Positions 1 through 11,200 of a stretch of DNA of 64,000 nucleotides are shown here, piece by piece. Made by a program: the position numbers and the translations under genes. The DNA comes from Cannabis sativa. Taxonomy: Eukaryota; Streptophyta; Magnoliopsida; Rosales; Cannabaceae. A model generated the notes under the pieces. That model searched no databases and was not told where the DNA came from. It saw only the letters and a list, made by a program, of their open reading frames with translations. The stretch spans positions 47,611,686 to 47,675,685 of the forward strand of contig NC_083604.1 in assembly GCF_029168945.1 (NCBI RefSeq), given 5' to 3'. Each line of letters starts with the position of its first letter. Positions within the stretch are counted from its first letter, which is position 1.

Positions 1-99
1 CGATTCTATTTTAATTATAACTGGTTTGAGTTATTTATGTTATTTATTTTTATTTATTATATTACAGAATAGGTTATATTTCAATTATAATCGGTTTGA

Positions 100-345
100 G
101 CTATTAGTTTTTATTCATAGAACTAGTTATATTTTTAGTTATATCTGAGACATTTACTTTTGGTGACTTTTCTAGTGACTTTTTCAGCGACTTTTCCGAC
201 GAATTTTTCGGAAATGATGATTTTTCCGGCGACTTTTTCGATGACACTAACTTTTCTAGTGACTTTTTTGGCGCCAGCAATTTTTTCGATGCCAGTGACT
301 TTTCCGGCAAAACATTTTGTTGTTTTATAAATGGGATTTCCACTT
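100..345. repeat. Degenerate short tandem repeat, GACTTTTTC-type
   Basis: The stretch consists of imperfect copies of a unit close to GTGACTTTTCCGGC, differing in length and sequence. Read on the minus strand it stays open for 79 codons and gives a Lys/Ser/Glu-rich low-complexity peptide. The open frame is explained by the repeat, so no protein is called. Confidence 0.5.
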
Positions 346-1545
346 TTTTTTTACAAAACTATGGCATAAAAAAATCCATATAAATGTAAAAAAATAATAA
401 AAAAATTCATAAACTTATAGTGTTATTTATTTATGCCATAAAAAATTAAATTATACCCTCAACTCTCATATTTATGAAAACTCCCCTTAACTTATATTAT
501 ATTATAGGGATATTTGCAGCATAAATACCACATGTTTTCAATTATATACACTTAAATAACACATGTTTTATTAAGTACCTTAAATTACATTTATGTTACT
601 TCCGTCACTATTATTTTTGTTAAGTGCTGATTTAGCAAGTGAGATACCATATGTCAATATATTATTGGTTCATGTTTAATTTTTTTTAAAAAATAATTAA
701 ATAATTAATAAAAAATAAAATTAACTCATATTTATTTCTATAGATAAAAAAGTTTTTTTCTTTTTTGAAATTTTTTGAAAGTAGATAAAAAAGATTTTAA
801 AATTAAAAAATAGATTATTAAACTAAAAAAATAAAAAAACTAATAAAAATCCCTTGTATCTCTCTCTTAATCTCCTCTTTTTCTTCTTCCCTTTCTTTAT
901 TTGTACATTTTTTTTTTCTGTTTCTTTAATTTTTTTTAACGGTCTTTCACACTTTCAAACCCTCTCTCTTGCAAAATGTTGACAACTTTTCAGCCCCCAC
1001 TCACCATTTTTATCAACCAAAAATCTCTCCAAAACCAAATACGCAACTCCAACACTTAGATGACACAAAAATCCAAAAAACCCCAAATGTAAAGATATCA
1101 AAACGCACAGAAGAAACTCCACCATTTTTTCTAGCGAAGGTTCTCGGTGGTCTGGTTGTTTGGGTTCGAAGGGTTCGCGGGGGGAATCTCCATTCAAGGG
1201 GTTTGGTGTTCGGGGGTTTCAATAGCTTCACTAAGATCCAACTTCGACAATATACAACACTACATATCTCAGATTGATAGGGATTTTTTGTGTTCATAAA
1301 TAAGTAGAGTTTTTAACTCATTTCAAACCGTGAGTTTCAAATTTCAGATGAGAGGTTTCAATTTTCATGATGATAATAACTAATGTAGGTATTTTCCGCA
1401 AAAAAAATTAACTAATGTAGGTATGATGATGAATAATGAATTGTTCAACAATTAAAATGGAATTTACAAAATTAAAATGAAAATAGTAGAAGTGATTAGG
1501 GTACAATCTTAAATATGATTAAATATGATTTTGAATATTTACTAC
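346..1545. other. AT-rich non-coding DNA
   Basis: Long A/T runs dominate 346-900. The 505-660 part (TTTGCAGCATAAATACC and onward) has the look of a dispersed plant repeat end, but no matching inverted end was found. The 950-1300 part is less AT-rich and has overlapping open frames on both strands with no recognisable domain. An ACTAATGTAGGTA motif occurs twice near 1380-1425. Nothing here supports a gene. Confidence 0.4.
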
Positions 1546-1553
1546 TATAAATA
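1546..1553 (+). promoter_or_regulatory. TATA box of an interrupted LTR
   Basis: TATAAATA lies about 35 bases upstream of the sequence split by the LINE. The sequence resuming at 4310 looks like the R/U5 part of a Copia-type LTR, so this TATA would be its U3 promoter. This is inferred from layout and resemblance only. Confidence 0.4.
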
Positions 1554-1584
1554 GAGGTCTAATTTGAGAAATCATGACACTTTT

Positions 1585-1596
1585 TTTACACACTAA
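1585..1596. repeat. LINE target-site duplication, left copy
   Basis: TTTACACACTAA is present here and again at 4298-4309. The two copies exactly bracket the LINE, with the poly(A) end (T run on the plus strand) next to this copy. This is the hallmark of target-primed insertion. Confidence 0.9.
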
Positions 1597-1631
1597 TTTT
1601 TTTTTTTTGAAGAAAATAATCTGAAACTTTA

Positions 1632-2117
1632 TTAAACTTCAATCTCTGCTACCAAACAAGGCAACAACTCAGTTGGGACATCCCCCAAACTGAAAACACG
1701 ATCAAGATAAAAACTAGAAGCTCTTGCAAATGAATGAGCTACTGAGTTTGCTGAACGTTTTACAAAATAAATTAAAACATTACCCAATTCCAAGAGTAAA
1801 GCCTTACACTCCTGAATAACTGAACCGAAGCTAGAAATCATTCTCATAGGGCTCCGGATTGCTTGAATGACCAACAAGCAGTCGGATTCTAGTGTCACCT
1901 GCTGCCATCCCTTGGCTTTGATCCAGCTTAAGGCCTCACGAACCCCAATTGCCTCTACTAACTCAGGTCTAACCACTCCCAAATAAGAGCGTGTAACACC
2001 CTCAATTAGGTACCCGATTTCATTCTTAGCAACAGCACCAAAGCCATAGCCTTGTGACCCTTCAAAGACTGCAACATCGACATTAACCTTGACACCATTT
2101 GAGACAGGGGGCTCCAC
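1632..2117 (-). pseudogene. LINE RNase H domain (RVT_3-like)
   Basis: This is the C-terminal RNase H of the truncated LINE. Visible motifs are VNVDVAVFEG (first catalytic Asp), PELVEAIGVREAL (catalytic Glu) and LESDCLLVIQAI (next Asp). Such a domain after the cysteine-rich zf-RVT region is known in a set of plant L1 elements. The frame is shifted relative to the upstream part at a C5 run near 2105-2110, so the Met at 2117 is probably not a real start. The reading ends in a normal stop 24 bases before the poly(A) tract. Confidence 0.85.
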
Positions 2118-3178
2118 TGCTCGACTCTATCCCCAGCAGCCAGCTGAGATGACTCCAATGGAGTTTGAGCGGTCTTCCATTGGCCAAGATAAGTAACATC
2201 AAAAGCAACAGTCGAAGAAGCATTAGGCAGCTTGTTATTCCACACCTTATCGTTCCGAGCCTTCCAAATGGCCCAACAAAGAACAGCAACCAAGCATTGG
2301 ATATCGTTGGAGGTAGAATCAAAAGTGGTGGCACACCAGTCCAAAAAATCCATATCGGTCGTGATAGTTGTGTTCACCCCAGCCTTTGCCCAACAGGCAG
2401 CTGCCACAGAACACGTGACAAGAGCATGTAAAATGGTTTCATCATGAGATTCGCAGATCGGGCATAGACTAGTAACAGCAACTCGCATGGTAATAAGCAT
2501 GACCATTGTAGGCAGGCAGTAGGAAGCTCCTCTCCAAACCAGGTTCTTGCACTTGGGGGGAATCTTCAATCTCCATAGATTATTCCAAAAACCCGAAAAA
2601 TCCACATGATTCCAAGAGCCATTCAATTTCTGCAACAAATTGAAAGCACTCTTTACAGTGTAATCACCTGAACATTCAAGAAACCAGTAGAAGGAATCCG
2701 GCTCTCCATTAGCTTGAATCGGGATGCTGCAAATCAATGCTTTGTCTCTAACATTGAAAAGATCATTCACTATCTCCAAGTCCCAGCCAACACCATCAAC
2801 TTTAAACAAATTTTCAACCATAATATCATTAAGGGCAGGATGAGAAGAAGTTACACAAGGATTAACATCATATGGTAACCATCGGTCACCTAGAACAGAT
2901 ACCGATTCGCCATCGCCAATTTTCCAATGCACTCCATTGTTCACCACACTTTGAGCCTCCCAGATGCTACGCCAAACAAAACTCGGTTTACCCAGCTGAG
3001 CCGTGAGATAAGTGCCTCGAGGGAAATATCTAGCCTTGAAGATTCTTGAAGCTAGCGAATCGGGGCGAGTGAGAAAACGGCAACCTTGCTTGCCAAGGAG
3101 AGACAAATTGTGATGGCGGAGATTACGAAAACCCATACCCCCGACGCTTTTATGCTTGCTCAACCTTTCCCAAGACAT
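2106..3178 (-). pseudogene. LINE ORF2 middle part with zf-RVT domain
   Basis: This part continues the LINE polyprotein after the reverse transcriptase. It holds the conserved SWERLSKHKSVGGMGFRNL block and, further on, the zf-RVT region (LWRLKIPPKCKNLVWR, then CPICESHDETILHALVTC with its Cys and His ligands). The track from 2105 to 2006 in this frame is a false extension after the frameshift into the RNase H. The upstream end is broken too, by a frameshift and a TAG just before the Met at 3178. Confidence 0.85.
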
Positions 3179-3191
3179 CTAATGAATGCTT

Positions 3192-4196
3192 TTATCTTTT
3201 AGAATTAGAAGTCTTCCACCAAAATTTTGCCATGTGTTGTTCCATGTTCCTTCCAATTTCAACAGGCAGAAGAAACACACTCATTGCATAACTAGGAAGT
3301 GCCTGGACAACTGTTTTGATTAAGACCTCTTTACCTGCTTTGGAGAGGAACTTAGAATCCCAATTCTGGACCCACTTACGGACTCTTTCTTTTAGATACC
3401 CCAACACCGAGTTCTTGTTTCTCCCCATAGTGCTTGGAAGGCCAAGATATCTACTATTGTCATCAACTTTCACCATTTGGAGATAATTGCAAATTTGATC
3501 CTGCAGGGATTGATCAGTATTAGAGCTGAAGAAAATTGAGGATTTCCCCAAATTCACTTGTTGACCCCAGGCCATTTCAATAGTCTGAAGCAACTGTTGT
3601 ATTCGATTGGTTTCTCCCATGGTAGCTTTGCAATATAAATAGCTGTCATCCGCAAAAAGCATATGAGATACTCTGGGAGCCCCGTTTGCCACCTTACAGC
3701 CATGAATCCAACCTTTCTTTTCAAACTTGTTAATGAGCGCAGAAAGACCCTCAGCACATAAAATTAAGATGTATGGCGATAGTGGATCACCTTGTCGTAT
3801 ACCTCTACTAGGAGTCACCGGCCCCATCTCTCTTCCCCCATGAACAATCTGATAAGAAGTCGAAGAGACACACTTCATAATAAGGCGGGTCCAACTACGA
3901 TCAAATCCTAATTTAATGAGAATAGCTTCCAGATAAGGCCAGTCAATTCTATCATAAGCCTTGCTCATATCTAATTTCAGCGCTATATAACCCTCTTTTC
4001 CTTTTCTCTTTCTCTTTAAGTAAAGCAGAATTTCAAAAGAAACAAGGATATTATCAGTAATTAGCCTACCTGGGATGAAAGCACTTTGCATATCAGCAAC
4101 AATCTTGTCCATGAGTGGTTTCATTCGGTTGGCCATAACTTTTGTGATAACTTTGTAGATGACGTTACAAAGAGCAATCGGTCTCAGATCCGCCAT
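3192..4196 (-). pseudogene. LINE reverse transcriptase domain
   Basis: The reverse transcriptase of the same LINE has all main blocks: LRPIALCNVIYKVITK, AFIPGRLITDNI, LKLDMSKAYDRIDW (first catalytic Asp), GIRQGDPLSPYI and MLFADDSYLY (catalytic Asp pair). The frame continues upstream of the Met in another phase, where NVVLIPKKKK is readable. The A9 run at 4207-4215 therefore carries the frameshift and the Met is not a genuine start. The catalytic residues themselves are intact. Confidence 0.9.
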
Positions 4197-4297
4197 ACGA
4201 GCTGGGTTTTTTTTTCTTTGGAATTAGAACAACATTTGCTTGACTACACCAATTCTCGAACTCACCCCTTTGAAAGAAACGTTGAACCGCTTGGACC

Positions 4298-4664
4298 TTT
4301 ACACACTAAATTTTAAACACTATAGAGAGAAGGAAAATTATTTTTCTCTCAAGAACAGTTCTTTCTCATGTGTTGAGAATTCATCAAGAAAAAATTATAC
4401 ACTTTATCCTAGTAGCCCACACTACTTCTTGTGTGTGGTGGATCGATTTGGAAGACTACTGTGTGAGATTTATTAGATATAACTTATAAGAAATTTTAAG
4501 GATACCCTTATAGTCATCAAGAGATATTTATTTCTTTCATGTAATCTATTCTTAAGATTTAATATATATACATGTGGAGATCCTTGAGACTGTGGTACAA
4601 TGATAATTAGATAATTATTATTCCACTGCGTACCTGATTCAGTACCATAAAACCAACATTACCA
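4298..4664 (+). mobile_element. R/U5 end of a Copia-type LTR, split by the LINE
   Basis: The sequence after the right-hand TSD continues the sequence before the left-hand TSD. It resembles the promoter-proximal and U5 part of Copia LTRs: a leader after the TATA at 1546, GATCGATTTGGAAGACTACTGTG, then CTTGAGACTGTGGTACAATG, CTGCGTACCTGATTCAGTACC and an end at AACCAACA (4664). No primer-binding site or coding region follows, so a solo or fragmentary LTR is likely. The 5' boundary left of 1546 could not be placed. Assignment rests on remembered resemblance. Confidence 0.45.
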
Positions 4665-5899
4665 TCATGTAATTTCATATTCTTAAATTATGCAAAGTTT
4701 ATCATTCTCCTACTCTTTTCGAAACCTAGTCATTGTTTCTCAAATATGTCTTGAAAATAATGCCTATGTTAAATTTCATCCCCATTTCTTCTTTGTTAAA
4801 CACCAAGACAACAACCACAAAATCCTCCTAGAAAGGCCGACTTGACCAATGAATACATCACTAAAATCTTATTTCATTTTTATTTTTTTTTCTTTTTCAA
4901 ATTAAATATATTATAATCACTTTAAATATATAATATTAACATACATAATTTCCATAATAAAAAGAAATATTAAAACATAAACTAATTATTTTTCTAATAT
5001 TTTTTTCTTTTTATGAATCTGTATCCATTCAAAAAATAAAATTAGGGTTTCTCATTCCTAACTTTATAGCTACAAGAGGTTATCTTTTTTTTTTCTAGGT
5101 AGGTCTGCTGACCTTCCCTAAGAATAGGTGTGGCTTGGTCAGAGTTGTGTTTTGAAATTGCGATTCAATTTTTACTACTGCTATTAGTCTTGTCTCTGTG
5201 ACATGGTTTTAAGTGTTTTAGTCTTGTCTATGTGAACAGATTTTGAGTGTTTTAGTCTTGTCTGTGTGACATGTTTTGTTTTATTTTGTTTTGTTGTTGA
5301 GTCTTCGATGGCTCGCCATAAATCGTTGTTAGTGGTTGTGAACAACAAGTTCTCTACGACTAAAGGGGTTGTTAGTAGTCAAGTTAATGACCTTGCACAA
5401 TAGTTAAGTGCTCAAGCTACGTGGTTGAATGAACCTACTGCAACAGTTTCCACTATTGTGTCTTCTGAGCCGTAGATGAAACTGAATATAGGTGTTCTTA
5501 AGCTTAACTGTGATGATGTAGTCTTTCTCATTTATTTTATTTTTAGTTTTTTTGTCAAACGATCTGGGAATTAGGCGGTTGAATATTTGGTTCATTTTTC
5601 TAATTTTAATCTTGGTGGTGTCTCCAACAGGGAGATGTCCTGATTGGATTGCATGCTATTATTTTAGCTGATTGCTATTACACTATAGAAGATGCTCTAA
5701 ACTCCTTTATTTTAAAGTTTCTTTAAAATTTACTGTTAGATCATTTTTTGAAAATTTAGTTGTCAAAATATTTTCTAATTAATGTGCATATTTATTGAGC
5801 ATTTAAATTGTTCGTATTACATTGATTTTGTGCCTCTAATTACTCTTCTATTCTAAGGAAAGATTCATTCTCAGCTGGTCTCTTTTGATTTAGGAAACT
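4665..5899. other. AT-rich non-coding DNA
   Basis: No open frame with recognisable content was found. Near 5200-5290 the phrase GTTTTAGTCTTGTCTGTGTGACA is repeated three times with small changes, a local tandem duplication. The rest is plain AT-rich sequence. Confidence 0.4.
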
Positions 5900-6950
5900 T
5901 TTTGTAAGAGAAAGAATTCTCTTATGGAAAGTTGTTTATTTTTTAGGAAACTTGACTTTCTCTTTTTCTAATTGATGATTTCAGTTTTGCCTTGATTAGA
6001 ACAGATCAAGTAAACTTTATTTGGCACGTTTGAAGTCCAAATTCGTGATCTTGGTATATTTTAAAAAGTTTCCTTTTTGGTCCTGATCTGCTGTTGCAGA
6101 GCCCGATTCTGATGCTGCAAATCAAGAAATTTTTTAAGAAAGTTTTGTACAGCTGGAAAAACATTTTTGTGACTGTCTCTAGGATTGCTATGTTCTATAA
6201 ATATGACCTAGAGAGCATCCAAACGATTTTATCTCTTCTAGTCTCATATTTTCATATCTATCTTTGTGAGAAGAGTGTTTCATATGTAAAAACCTAGAGT
6301 GTTCAACTAGGTTTTGTTTTTTTTTTTTATTATGATCTCATACTATTCATAGAATAGGTTGAAGAGAAGCTTTGAACAAGCGTTAGTCTTTGGGAGAAGA
6401 CTTTTTCAATTCGCATTTCAGGAGGAAGTGAGCATTTATTTTCGGGAGAAGATTTGTTTAAGTCTTACTTTAGGAGGAAGTAAGCACACATCAATAGCTG
6501 AAGGAAGTTCACTACTTAATGTGTTCCAGAGATCAGATTAGCAAGGTGGATAACAAAGGATTGTCACAAATCACTAGAGGGAGTCTAAATTTGTTTAAGT
6601 CAATTGCTTTTATAATATTTGATACTTTACTAATTGATTTCATTCTTTGGGCGTGACTCCATGGACTAGTAGTGTTTGAAAGAATACTGATACCACATAC
6701 AATTCTCTTGTGTTAAGTTTTTAAATTCTACACTATTTATTTCTAGTTCTGTATTGATTCTACAAATCTATGTTTTGCAGTGCCATGATTGTAGTCTGTT
6801 GTTGCAGACTGTTACAGTTGTGTTTTTACTGAAATTTAGCATAATTATTGGCATTTGTAAAAATACGATTTTTTATTTTCTATTCATGCTTTACATTTAT
6901 AGAATACTATTCATTGCTCTAAACATATCTTATTATTTGTTTGGGTTTTA
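5900..6950 (+). mobile_element. Possible old solo LTR (Copia-like)
   Basis: The order of elements is that of a Copia LTR: TATAAATA at about 6196-6203, a leader with AAAACCTAGAGTG, a block with GGAGGAAGTAAGCACACATC and GAAGGAAGTTCACTAC, and later GGGCGTGACTCCATGGAC and AATTCTCTTGTGTTAAG. Parts of the first block are duplicated (GGGAGAAGA and AGGAGGAAGT each occur twice). Neither the termini nor a TSD could be defined, and no tRNA-like primer site follows. It could instead be another AT-rich repeat. Confidence 0.3.
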
Positions 6951-7159
6951 ATAATTATTTAGTGATATATTTTAAAGAAGTTGATGTATGGTGCATGTAA
7001 AAGTGTGTTGTAAAATAGAGAAAGTATAATTTTAGTGATGTATTTTAAAGAATAGAGTAGAGAAGTTGTTGTGAATACTCTAATATTTTATAAATGTAAA
7101 GCATAAATAATGTATTTTAAAAAAACTTTAAAATGAAGAAGAATTTTAATACACCAGAA

Positions 7160-7600
7160 AAAAACAGAGCAAATTTGACTCGGCACAACCTAACAATTCA
7201 TCCTACCAATGATCTGTGCCTAGAAGGCGTTTCTAGATCTCTGCTCTAGAAAGCTATATAGGCAACAACAAACACGGTTTGACCCGGGGCTTCCCTTTCA
7301 TTACTTCTTTCACGACAAGGGAACCGCGTTCGCATCAGTCGAAGTGGTGGAACACCCTCCTAAGTCAAAGAGAGAGCTTCCACACCTCTCTCCAAGAAAT
7401 ACGATTCGATATCTGAATCGACTGAAAGAGAGTGAAGAGGCAGCTACTCTCCCAGGCTCCAGCCCACGGGAAAACCTCTTCTTTCTGGTTTACATCAAGT
7501 GCATTGAATTCCCCACAATCAGAATAAAAGAAGACGGGTCAAAGAGAGATTCGGGACAAAACCAGTGTAGATCTACCGCAAGCATGCTTTTTTAGTATGA
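7160..7600 (+). other. GC-richer patch, possibly organelle-derived
   Basis: This block is visibly richer in G+C than its flanks and has sharp edges. It contains an 83-codon open frame from 7344 (MVEHPPKSKRELPHLSPRN...), with no recognised domain. Phrases such as GACCCGGGGCTTCCC and GGGAACCGCGTTCGCATC resemble the style of plant mitochondrial intergenic DNA. I did not recognise a specific mitochondrial gene, so the origin is a guess. A nuclear copy of mitochondrial DNA is the leading idea. Confidence 0.3.
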
Positions 7601-8297
7601 TTTTTCAAATTTTGTAAAACTTCTCTATTTTAGAGAAGCTCCTACAAGTGTTTCCACAAATTGAGAGAATAAATAAATAAATAAATAAAGGGAAAAGAAA
7701 AGTTTTATTTTATTTTTAATTAATGAGAAAAGAAAAGTTGTTACATGTGAATTGTGATTGTTGATACCGTTAAACAGTTTCCAATAAAATCTTTGAATAA
7801 AAAACATATTTCAATCAAAATACTGAAATACAAACACAACTCCTTACACAAACCACTTCACCATCTCTTTCTGTCTTTCAATTCAAAGTTCAAATTAAAA
7901 TGAAAAAGACAATTTAGTCCTCCAATTAATAACTCGTCTTTATCTATTTTTTTCACCCTAAACAAAAACCAAACTAACATACCGAACAAAAACTCTAAAA
8001 ACACTTCACAATTTCCAAGTAAAAACATTTTAAAATTAAAAAAAAAGAAAGAAAGAGAAAATCTGTGATGAGAGAGTGATGATGAGTTTCTTCGTCCCTA
8101 CAAAAGAAAAAGAAAAAAAAAACAAGAAAACAATCATAAAACAGAAAAGCATCTTCTCTCGAAAAAACCAACCAATGTGTCTCTTACTCTTAGCTCACTC
8201 TTTCTCTTTCCCTTCTTCTTTTTCTCTCTCTAGATCCTCCGTCACCTCCTTACCCTGACCTGACTCAGCTCTTCTACTCACCCCCCACTTCTCTACA
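7601..8297 (+). promoter_or_regulatory. Upstream region and 5' leader of the BTB gene
   Basis: Sequence upstream of the BTB start codon. 7601-8040 is AT-rich with an (AAAT)n run at 7670-7690 and no clear TATA consensus. From about 8150 it turns into CT-rich sequence (TCTTTCTCTTTCCCTTCTTC), typical of plant 5' UTRs. The transcription start cannot be placed by eye. Confidence 0.5.
8076..8258 (+). other. Possible upstream ORF in the BTB leader
   Basis: A 60-codon open frame beginning with three consecutive ATGs (MMMSFFVPTKEKEK...) ends 39 bases before the main start codon at 8298. If transcription starts upstream of 8076, ribosomes would meet this frame first and it could lower translation of the BTB protein. 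Its coding content is low-complexity Lys then Ser/Phe, so it would act, if at all, through being translated. The leader length is unknown, so this is speculative. Confidence 0.3.
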
Positions 8298-11200
8298 ATG
8301 GAAGAGTCCTCCTTCCGCCGGAAACCCAGTTCCCGTCGGGACCCGCTTGTTCGAGGGAGATCATGGTGTTGTTCTTTCGCTGTTCCGCCTTCTAGCCCCG
8401 ATAGTATCGCCGTCTTTCACTCCAAAGCGGTTCGTCATAGCAAGACCGAACTGGCGGCCTCCAAACCGACCAGTAGCTCGGTCCCTAACTCACCCCAAAG
8501 CGCCAAATCCGGACTAGGGTTGGTGGGTCGGATCGACCCTCGTCGGATCTTGTCTCCGGGAAGGGTTTCCCCGATCGACTCTGATCCTACTGTAGATTCG
8601 ATCCAAGAAATCGCTAGTACTGACCCATCTGCGGCCGTCGATTCTGTTCCTCCTGTGCGAACACAGAGTTTTCGTGCTCCGAGCCAGAGGTTCCGGCCGG
8701 TCCAATCGGTCCAACCGGAGAGTTCTTCCGTGGGTTCCAGTAGCAATGTGTTTGATGTGAGGTTGAATTTGAGGGGAAAGAAAGGTGGGTTCTTGGTTCT
8801 GGAGCTGAACTCGGGGGTTCTGTGTGCAAATTCAGAGGTTTTCGCTGGTTTAATCGACGATTATAAGAAGGGAATGGTATCGAACAGTTCACCTTCTGAG
8901 TCGAAAATTTGCAGAATAGAGGTGCCGGATGTTGAGAACTTGGCCATGTTTAGAGAGACAGTAGAACTCATGTTTGAAGATGATATCACAAAACGACTGT
9001 TGAGGATCGGAGTATATCGAGCTATTGATGTACTTGAGGTCAGTGCTTCATTTGTTATTTTCATTTTAGTTCTTTGATTAGTTATCTCAACTTTCTTCTC
9101 TGTTTTGTTTTTGGGAATTTCTCTGCAACTGTCCTTTGGAAAGCTTGAGCTTGAGTCTTTTCATCTTGTTTTTCTAAATTGATTGAGCTTCATTTGTGTA
9201 GTTATTAATTACAGAGCTTTTAATCAGATTTTTGATGAGCTAATTTGGGGAATGGAGATTATGGTATTTTAATTAATATATTTCTTTGACAGATTTTTGA
9301 GTTTTCTGGTATGTATTTGTAATAGTATAAATGTATGTTATATTACACCAAAGAGGATATATATGGAAGTTAGTGAAAGTGTGAGAAGGTTCAAATTGGG
9401 TAGTTTTGGCTGAACAATTTTGACCTAACCATTCATTGACTTTTGTTTTCTCCTAATAAAACCAACTGCATGGCTTACTTAGCTATCTCTCTTTCTATCA
9501 CTCTCTTTTTCGTCGTTTTCTTTTCCCGAATGAAGTCATTAACGGTAGGTACTGAGGGATTTAATCCTTATAATTTGGAAAGAAGACAATACCAAATCCT
9601 CCATAATGTGGGAGAACTAATTAATAAGGATATTATTACTTGATTAATTTAGTCTGGTCCCAAAGAAAGGCAAATTGGTCAATGAAATTAAAGACTGCAA
9701 ATTTGTTATTGTATTTAAAAGCTGTTTTCAGTCCAGTATGGGCGAGGCATTTGATTGAGCTGTGCTAGTGTTAGGATAGGAGTATGTCTACTCCTTTTTA
9801 TATTTAATATTGGCAATAACTGTTATGACTTTCTTGGCTGTTTCTTTCACAGTTGGAACCTCTACTTTATATGTTACCTTTTCATTAATGTTTGCTCAGA
9901 AGTTTTAACTTGATTTGAAGGTGGATGAATAGTAATTCTTATGCACTTGACACAGGTATTATTATTTGGTGACATCAACATCACTTAGGAACACATGCTT
10001 TCATTTTTAAGTTGATATTCCTCTTGATTTCTTTCTACATTTTATATCCATATTGGGTCGGATCAAGTGAATTTTGTGTGTGTGTGTGTGCTGTTCTTTC
10101 ATTTAGTTTTAGTGACTCATTCAAGCTTTTCCCTCATGCCACTTGTTACTATTTTATTTGCTGACCCCATCAGCTAAAATCAAGTCTTGTCATCAACCTC
10201 CCAAAAAGAAGTTTGAAAATTGAATGAATAACGGTGAACTCCCCTAGCTTTAAACCACTACTGTTTAATTTTATATAGTTGTGGATTGATTTGCATAAAC
10301 TGCATAAGGGATCTACGGATTATCATCAAAATATAGATTTCCATGTTGAAATGAAGTGTCACTATTCAGATAAATTCTTTTTCCATTTCTTTTATGGAGT
10401 CAAACATAGTTACGTAGTTTTGAGCTTGCTTTGAGCTTATGGAGTCAAACATAGTTACATAGTTTTTTCTTTAGCTCTTCTTCCCAATGCTAGAGTGTTT
10501 GGTGTTAGATAAAATGTGAAGTGAAAATAGCTTTAAAGATTGAAGAATATGATAGATAAAGCTCAATAAAATGCAGAAATGAATAACATTAGAAGTAGAA
10601 TAAGATGGATGAATAGTCAGTGGTATTGATTTAGCCAAGATTTCGAGAGCTTAGTTCTCCACACCAGAAAATACTCTCTACTCACTATTTATTCTTACAT
10701 TAATCCTCACCACAAGAGCTGCACCCTAGGTACACAAACACCCAACCCAAATAACTAACTCACTGCTGCACTTTTCCCTCAGCTGAGTCAGCTGTTGATG
10801 TGGCTTTCTTGTTTCCCTTTCTTGCTTATACATACGTGAGATGAGGCTTATCAGAATACACATATCTTCATAAAGAATTTCACCTATATAGATATGTACT
10901 ACACAACATTTACACTTCTTGTATTTCTTGATGTGTGTGTAGTGTTTACATATACGTATATATGCTTTGTTTCTATGATTCCAATATCTTGAAATGAAGT
11001 CACCAAGAAGAATGTTGCTCTTCTTATACACAATTTTCGGTTACTTGGTACAAATCTACAAGTTTTTGTTGGGGGGTGGAGATAGTTTATTGCTTAGGAC
11101 TGATTTTATTGTCACTTATAACACTTTTTAATCAAGTCTTTGTTATCATTCCTCAACTTACGCTTCTGTACACCCTATAACATAGTAATATAGCTCATAT

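Larger units (their letters stand above)
1597..4297 (-). mobile_element. 5'-truncated LINE (L1-type) with C-terminal RNase H
   Basis: A non-LTR retrotransposon lies on the minus strand and ends in a poly(A) tail seen as T12 at 1597-1608. It is bounded by a perfect 12-bp TSD (TTTACACACTAA). Only the C-terminal two thirds of ORF2 remain: reverse transcriptase, the zf-RVT region and RNase H. The endonuclease and ORF1 are missing, as expected from 5' truncation during insertion. The reading frame is broken by frameshifts near 4207-4215 (A9 run), about 3187 and 2105-2110 (C5 run), and by a TAG at about 3179-3181 where related elements have Trp. It is not autonomous. Confidence 0.93.

Noticed and set aside
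104..343. 79-codon Lys/Ser-rich open frame on the minus strand
   Set aside because: Created by a degenerate short tandem repeat without stop codons.
8435..8892. Open frames antisense to BTB exon 1
   Set aside because: Mirror the GC-rich Ser/Pro/Arg coding exon; the sense strand has the domain and the splice-supported structure.
10726..11031. 101-codon open frame on the minus strand within the BTB intron
   Set aside because: No recognisable domain and biased composition (Lys, Ile, Cys); antisense to intron sequence.
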